Assembly: GCA_002503705.1 (NCBI GenBank) | Contig: DASH01000035.1 | Location: forward strand, 1-16,053 | Direction: 5' to 3' | Length of the DNA: 16,053 nucleotides | Source of the DNA: Candidatus Woesearchaeota archaeon UBA153 | GTDB taxonomy: Archaea; Nanobdellota; Nanobdellia; Woesearchaeales; UBA525 | The notes under the pieces: model-generated | What the model was told of the DNA's origin: nothing | Database searches by the model: none | What the model saw: the letters and a program-made list of their open reading frames with translations, nothing else | In this document: positions 12,386 to 16,053 of the stretch, one piece after another | Layout of the letters: every line of letters starts with the position of its first letter | Numbering within the stretch: position 1 is the first letter of the stretch | Program-made: the position numbers and the translations under genes

Positions 12386-13135
12386 CTATTTTTTTGCCCC
12401 GCGCGACGCCCTGATGACGTAGTAGCCGAACAGGTTGGACCAGCTGTCGAGGAGGCCGCGGCCCACAGGCCGGATGATTCCCTCGGGCGGCAAGTAGAAT
12501 CCCCCATTCTTCTGTATGTCGCTCGGGAGCTGGGCATAGGGCTTGCTCCAGAGGTACTCGATGAAGTCCGGCGCGATCTTGGAGATTTCACTGAGAGGAT
12601 TGTACTCTTCCGCCTTGAGCGCGAGTGCCTTCGTCTTCTTGAAGCGCCCTTTCGTCGGCACGGTCTTGGCGAGGGGGAACGTCCGCTCTTCCGTGCTGGC
12701 GAGCGTGCCGTTGACAGCGTAGTCGCTCCCGTTCCACACGAGGCCGACAGGGTCGCGATAGAGGTGGATGACGCGATTCTCAATCTTGACCGCCATACTC
12801 ATCCACTCACCATAGCTTTCAAGCATGTTCTGCGCGACAACCGCGGGCTGGCCGGAGAGTTTTCCTTCAAGGGAATCGATGATGAGACCGAACGCTTCCG
12901 CGGGGCGCAGATGGCGTTCGTATCCGGCTTGCTTGAGCCGTTCGAGGCTCTTCTCGTAATGGAAAAGCTCTTTACTCCCGCCACCATCACACGGTATCGG
13001 GTGCTCGATGCGCAACGCATGGTAGTTCGCCGCGCCGTCGGGAGGTTGCTGGCTGACCGGTCGCGGTTGGAGGAGCGCGTGACGGCGCTCCGCCCGCTCC
13101 TCGGGCGTCATGTGGATAGTGATAAGCGGCTTCAT
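12386..13135 (-). CDS. DGR target protein 2 (full-length variable repeat)
   Basis: 249 residues, beginning MKPLITIHMTPEERAERRHA as in target 1. It shares LSGQPAVVAQNMLESYGEWM, WNGSDYAVNGTL and the end LPPEGIIRPVGRG with its paralogues. Compared with target 1 it has an insert near 140-180 (RFKKTKALALKAEEYNPLSE) also present in target 4. The variable core is LLDSWSNLFGYYVIR, replacing template residues NHDNRYNLNGNNDNR, then ASRGAKK. The new side chains are mostly aromatic or aliphatic, as expected of a binding surface. GGGTGA eight bases before the ATG is the ribosome site. No export signal is seen. A C-type-lectin-like fold is inferred from the DGR setting, not from a motif. Confidence 0.92.
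   Translation of the reverse strand: MKPLITIHMTPEERAERRHALLQPRPVSQQPPDGAANYHALRIEHPIPCDGGGSKELFHYEKSLERLKQAGYERHLRPAEAFGLIIDSLEGKLSGQPAVVAQNMLESYGEWMSMAVKIENRVIHLYRDPVGLVWNGSDYAVNGTLASTEERTFPLAKTVPTKGRFKKTKALALKAEEYNPLSEISKIAPDFIEYLWSKPYAQLPSDIQKNGGFYLPPEGIIRPVGRGLLDSWSNLFGYYVIRASRGAKK
12400..12471 (-). repeat. DGR variable repeat 2 (72 bases, cleanest copy)
   Basis: It aligns with the TR over 72 bases without gaps. Twelve of the 20 template adenines are changed (to C, G or T) and none of the 52 other positions differs. Core codon changes include AAC to CTC, AAC to TTC, AAC to TAC twice, CAC to CTC and AGG to TGG. This is direct evidence of adenine-specific mutagenic retrohoming. Confidence 0.97.
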
Positions 13136-13168
13136 CGTGTTTTCACCCGACCTTCATTTCTTATGGAA

Positions 13169-13867
13169 CTATTTTTTTGCCCCGCGCGACGCCCTGCCGC
13201 CGCTGCCGCCGCCCCGGTAGCACCAGCCGCGGCCGCCGCGGCCCACAGGCCAGAACGTGCCGTCGTTGTGGAAATAGACTTGCGCTCGTTTCCCTCCCGC
13301 TTTCATCTCTTGGGGGAGTTGCGCGAACGACCGCCCATAATGATACTGCGTGAACGAGTCCGGGAGCGCTTGCAAGTCAATCCACTGCGTGCTCGGCTGC
13401 GAGCCGATGTCGAGCGTGAGCGTCGGTGCGACCGGACGCGCCAAGGCGTACGCACTGCCGTCCCAAGAGACGACCGGATACTCGTACACGAGAAGGTTCG
13501 TCCCTTGCTTCTTCCAAGCGAGGCTCAACCATTCGCCGTAGCTCGAAACCATGTCCTGCGCGATGGCGGCGACCGGTCCGGAGAGCTTCGATTCGAGAGA
13601 GTCGATGAGGAGGCCGAATGCCTCCGAAGCGAACAAATGACGCAGATACCCCGCCTGCACGAGCCGCGCCTCGCTCGCATCATACGTGAGCAAGTCCTTC
13701 TCGCTGCCGCCGGTGCGTGGAGCGGACGGCTCGATGATGAGGCGCTGATACGAAACAGCAGAAGGGACGCCAGGCGGACTCGGGTTCGCCGGTCGCGGCT
13801 CGAGGAGCCGCGCGAGACGCTCCGCACGCTCCTCCGGAGTCAATGAAACATGAATGAGTGGCTTCAC
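13169..13867 (-). CDS. DGR target protein 3
   Basis: 232 residues from a GTG at 13867, with AGGTGA eight bases upstream. The N-terminus MKPLIHVSLTPEERAERLAR and the block LSGPVAAIAQDMVSSYGEWL place it in the same family as the other targets. The body is the most diverged of the four (for example FAQLPQEMKAGGKRAQVYFH, then FWPVGRG instead of IIRPVGRG). It is closest to target 1 in the region before the variable repeat (QYHYGRSFAQLPQEM against LYHYGRSFAQLPQEM). The variable core is GRGWCYRGGGSGGR, glycine-rich and one residue shorter than the template, followed by ASRGAKK. No signal peptide or membrane segment is present. Its function is inferred: a variable binding protein of the MoxR/vWA operon. 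Confidence 0.9.
   Translation of the reverse strand: MKPLIHVSLTPEERAERLARLLEPRPANPSPPGVPSAVSYQRLIIEPSAPRTGGSEKDLLTYDASEARLVQAGYLRHLFASEAFGLLIDSLESKLSGPVAAIAQDMVSSYGEWLSLAWKKQGTNLLVYEYPVVSWDGSAYALARPVAPTLTLDIGSQPSTQWIDLQALPDSFTQYHYGRSFAQLPQEMKAGGKRAQVYFHNDGTFWPVGRGGRGWCYRGGGSGGRASRGAKK
13183..13251 (-). repeat. DGR variable repeat 3 (69 bases, one codon missing)
   Basis: The constant flanks match the TR. The core has 14 codons instead of 15, best explained by loss of one AAC. All other differences fall on template adenines except one T to G change that turns the template Leu codon CTG into CGG (Arg). Most changed adenines have become G, giving many Gly codons. Confidence 0.9.
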
Positions 13868-13877
13868 GAATTTTCAC

Positions 13878-14645
13878 CTAACCTTCGTTTCTTATGGAAC
13901 TATTTTTTTGCCCCGCGCGACGCCCAGACGCCGTCGCCGCCCAGGAGGTACCTGTAGCGGCGCGGTAGCCGCGGCCCACAGGCCGGATGATTCCCTCGGG
14001 CGGCAAGTAGAGTCCGCCATTCTTCTGAATCTCTTGAGGAAGCTGATCGTAGGGCTTGCTCCACAAGTACTCGACGAGCGCGGGCGCGACCTGATGAAGC
14101 ACCGGAAGAGCGTGATACGAGTCCGGCTTGAGCGCGACGCGTCGCGTCTTGGTCAGGACCCTCTTCTGCGGCACCGTCGCGGTTCGCAGAAAGCCCTTCT
14201 CCTCACTGGAACGCAGCGTCGTGACGCCATAATCATTGCCGTTCCAGAATAACTCTTCAGGGTCCTGATACGTACGGATGACCTCTCCCTCGACCTTGAT
14301 GGCCATGCTCGTCCACTCGCCGTAGCTCTCCAGCATATTCTTCGCGACTTCCGCGTCACGGCCGGAAAGCTTCCCTTCAAGATTGTCGACGAGAATGCTG
14401 AAGATCTCCGCCGGCCGCAAGTGACGCTGAAAGCCAGCGCTCTTCAGCCGTTCGAGACTCGTCTCATAATGGAACAACGTCTTCTCAGTATTGTTATACG
14501 GGACTGGGTGCTCGATCTGCAAACCCTTGTAGTCCGCGAACGCGGCGCCGCTCGCTCCCGGAGGCGCTTGCCGCGGCGCGAGCAGCGCACGCAGGCGTTC
14601 CTCTTTCTCCCCGGACGTCATCGAGACGCGGATGAGCGGCTTCAA
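13878..14645 (-). CDS. DGR target protein 4 (variable repeat frameshifted)
   Basis: 255 residues. The start is a TTG at 14645 whose bases overlap the MoxR stop codon (TTGA). The N-terminus MKPLIRVSMTSGEKEERLRA, the block LSGRDAEVAKNMLESYGEWT and LPPEGIIRPVGRG are as in target 2, including the insert region (TKTRRVALKPDSYHALP). Within the variable repeat the frame shifts, so after RPVGRG the protein reads YRAATGTSWAATASG and ends RRAGQKNSSIRNEG instead of ASRGAKK. In the other frame the DNA still encodes RYLLGGDGVWASR then GAKK. The C-terminal strand of the fold would be lost, so this copy may be inactive until rewritten by a new retrohoming event. A sequencing or consensus error in a variable region is possible. 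Confidence 0.9.
   Translation of the reverse strand: MKPLIRVSMTSGEKEERLRALLAPRQAPPGASGAAFADYKGLQIEHPVPYNNTEKTLFHYETSLERLKSAGFQRHLRPAEIFSILVDNLEGKLSGRDAEVAKNMLESYGEWTSMAIKVEGEVIRTYQDPEELFWNGNDYGVTTLRSSEEKGFLRTATVPQKRVLTKTRRVALKPDSYHALPVLHQVAPALVEYLWSKPYDQLPQEIQKNGGLYLPPEGIIRPVGRGYRAATGTSWAATASGRRAGQKNSSIRNEG
13914..13984 (-). repeat. DGR variable repeat 4 (71 bases, net -1)
   Basis: The flanks match the TR. Relative to the TR the block has a net loss of one base, best explained by a 3-base deletion in the middle of the core and a 2-base gain in its first third. Most substitutions elsewhere fall on adenines (for example AAC to GGC, AGG to TGG). The net -1 puts the target gene out of frame. Confidence 0.88.
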
Positions 14646-16030
14646 TGTTGCAGCCTCATCTTTTCATTGTACTCGGTCTCGAGGTGCTTGGCGAGGGTGA
14701 TGCCGTACGGGTGCTGCCACGAGCAGAGCGAACTGATGGCGTTCGCCGTGATGTCGCGGCGCTTCCCGGCCTGCGCGTCGTCGCCGATCGCCTCCATCGC
14801 GACCGCGTAGTCGAGGAGCGCAGGAGCGCCCGCCACGGCGGCATAGTCGAGGTCCACTTGCTCGAGCGTGTGCTGGGCGAAACCGATCCGGTCGTTCGCA
14901 TAGACCTTGTGCTGCTGCAGGAGTTTCTCGCTCGGAGTGAGCTTGTGCCACGTGCAGTACGGCCAGACGGCGCGCACGCTCTCCAGGTCGACGGTTTGTT
15001 TGCCGGTGAACCAGGAGAGTGCTGCGGCGTAGCGCGTCAGCGCCTTCGCCGTGCGGACGCTGAGTTCGTTGCGCGTGAGCGTGTGCGCGAACGCGTCGAA
15101 GTGCGCGCCCGGCGCCTCCTCTTCGGCCCACGCGTTCCCTTTCGTCATGCGTGCGACCTCCTTGCTGGAGGATTCGGAGAAGCGCAGCGCGGCGATGGCG
15201 AACTGGAGGTACTCGCGAACGCCATCCTCGAGAGGGACCGCGAGAATCTCCTTCCGGATGGAGTCGTACTCTGCGGGCGCGATGTTCGTCTCGTTCGGGA
15301 TCTCGAGCAGCTTGGCGAGGTCGCCGTTCAGCTTCTCGTCGCCGCGGCTGTAGATGCGCTCCAAGTCCCACGGCTGCGGGCTCGTCACGACGACCGCGGC
15401 GTCGAAGCGGTCCTTAGCGGGCGGCGGCAACTCGAACGTGCCGGCGTCGGTGTAGTTCGCGGTGGCGAACAACGGTCCGTCGGTCGAGCGGAGCAGCGTG
15501 TCACCGTAGACGGCGACGCCGTTGTCGATGAGCCGGAGGATGATGCTGAGCTTGTCCGCGTCGAGGCGGTTGATCTCGTCGATGATCTTGACGCGAGAGG
15601 TGAGGAACTTACGGGGCAAGACCTCTTCGACTCCCTCCTTGATGAGCTTGCCAGTGTGGTAGCGGGCCACCATCTGCTCCATCGTCTGTTGCGGATGGCC
15701 TTGAATCGTGGACTGCAGGATCTCCTCGAGCGGCTGTCCGGTGAAGAAGTGGCCGGCGAACTCCGCGCCCGTCGTCTTGCCGATGCCCGGCGCTCCCGTA
15801 AGAAGCATGGTGCCGTGCTTGAGCAACGAAGTGAGCGTTGCGAAGAGGAGAGGGCTGGCGTATGCCTGTCCGCCCGGCTGGAGGAGCCGGAAGGCGTAGT
15901 TCTCCGCGCCTGCCGGGAACGTCTCGTGCGGCCCGAGGAAGACGTCGGCGTTCGTGTTCACGTAGAGGCCGCGGTCGTTGATGAGATGGTAGAGCGTGTG
16001 GACGCGCTGGTTGAGCGATGGTGGACTCAT
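14642..16030 (-). CDS. MoxR-type AAA+ ATPase
   Basis: 462 residues. Walker A GAPGIGKTT (79-87), Walker B VKIIDE (147-152), sensor 1 FATANYTD with N192, and an arginine-finger region AKDRFD with R208 are all present. The order and spacing (helix 2 insert near 105-135, LPPPAKDRF before a winged region) follow the MoxR branch. The C-terminal 200 residues are helical with no further motif I recognise; they include SVRTAKALTRYAAALSWFTG, typical of the MoxR lid. MoxR ATPases act as hexamers with vWA partners to remodel proteins. The stop overlaps the start of target 4, which couples their translation. The frame is open upstream of the ATG to the window edge, so the true start and the promoter may lie outside. 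Confidence 0.93.
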   Translation of the reverse strand: MSPPSLNQRVHTLYHLINDRGLYVNTNADVFLGPHETFPAGAENYAFRLLQPGGQAYASPLLFATLTSLLKHGTMLLTGAPGIGKTTGAEFAGHFFTGQPLEEILQSTIQGHPQQTMEQMVARYHTGKLIKEGVEEVLPRKFLTSRVKIIDEINRLDADKLSIILRLIDNGVAVYGDTLLRSTDGPLFATANYTDAGTFELPPPAKDRFDAAVVVTSPQPWDLERIYSRGDEKLNGDLAKLLEIPNETNIAPAEYDSIRKEILAVPLEDGVREYLQFAIAALRFSESSSKEVARMTKGNAWAEEEAPGAHFDAFAHTLTRNELSVRTAKALTRYAAALSWFTGKQTVDLESVRAVWPYCTWHKLTPSEKLLQQHKVYANDRIGFAQHTLEQVDLDYAAVAGAPALLDYAVAMEAIGDDAQAGKRRDITANAISSLCSWQHPYGITLAKHLETEYNEKMRLQH

Positions 16031-16053
16031 GACTGATGTCTGACATTTAGGCG

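Larger units (their letters stand above)
8653..14645 (-). mobile_element. Diversity-generating retroelement with four targets, one template repeat and one reverse transcriptase
   Basis: The parts are: reverse transcriptase (8653-9684), template repeat (9707-9778), and four variable repeats at the 3' ends of paralogous target genes (10011-10049, 12400-12471, 13183-13251, 13914-13984). VR2 and TR have equal length (72 bases) and differ at 12 sites, all of them template adenines. The vWA gene (10676-12358) is inside the array and the MoxR gene directly upstream, all on one strand with overlaps or very short gaps. No Avd-type accessory gene is seen. DGRs are not self-moving elements in the usual sense; the type label is the nearest available. 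Confidence 0.95.

Noticed and set aside
10565..13846. A 1093-codon plus-strand open frame across targets and the vWA gene
   Set aside because: It is antisense to five well-supported genes and has the Arg/Val/Glu/Asp-rich composition of a GC-rich complement; no family motif is present.
9707..13984. CRISPR array
   Set aside because: The repeated blocks are far apart, lie inside genes, and differ at template adenines. There are no regular short repeats with unique spacers and no cas genes.
14645..16036. A 463-codon plus-strand open frame opposite the MoxR gene
   Set aside because: It lies exactly opposite a gene with intact Walker A, Walker B and sensor motifs, and has the low-complexity composition of an antisense frame.

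Overview
This is a gene-dense, GC-rich stretch of what looks like an archaeal chromosome. Several genes have a purine-rich BRE followed by an AT-rich TATA box centred about 25 to 31 bases before the start codon, which is the pattern of archaeal leaderless promoters. The gene content agrees: an ArsR-like wHTH regulator, a free-standing MCM-C-like winged helix, a DUF2683-like antitoxin with a RelE/ParE-like toxin, and a family B DNA polymerase. I cannot name the lineage; an uncultivated (possibly DPANN-type) archaeon is a guess.

Layout, left part (1-8634). A GT4 glycosyltransferase runs off the left edge on the minus strand. It is followed by a plus-strand wHTH regulator, a small Cys-rich protein, a basic helical protein and a small MCM-C-like winged-helix protein. 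Their intergenic spaces hold two related stem-bounded repeats (around 1993-2101 and 3753-3891), a 146-base highly self-complementary element (2460-2605) and a possible 50-codon gene (3100-3252, minus). Next, on the minus strand, come a Fic/Doc-like gene with an overlapping 40-residue partner, a Nudix hydrolase behind a tandemly duplicated promoter segment, and a 786-residue polymerase of the E. coli Pol II type. A plus-strand toxin-antitoxin operon with a DUF2283-like third gene closes this part.

Right part (8653-16030, all minus strand). This is the notable system: a complete diversity-generating retroelement (DGR) built into a MoxR/vWA operon. In transcription order it encodes a MoxR-type AAA+ ATPase, three paralogous target proteins, a von Willebrand A (vWA) protein, a fourth target, a template repeat (TR) and a DGR-type reverse transcriptase. 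Each target ends in a variable repeat (VR) matching the TR. In the cleanest copy (VR2) all 12 differences from the 72-base TR fall on the 20 template adenines and none on the other 52 positions. One VR has lost 33 bases, one has lost a codon, and one carries a net -1 frameshift. No target shows a signal peptide or membrane segment, so the diversified surfaces are probably intracellular.

Inferred working model: the reverse transcriptase copies the TR with adenine errors and installs the copies at the 3' ends of four target genes. The resulting proteins act as variable recognition subunits for an ATP-driven MoxR/vWA machine. This is consistent with an adaptive intracellular conflict or protein-remodelling system, but its biological role cannot be read from the sequence.
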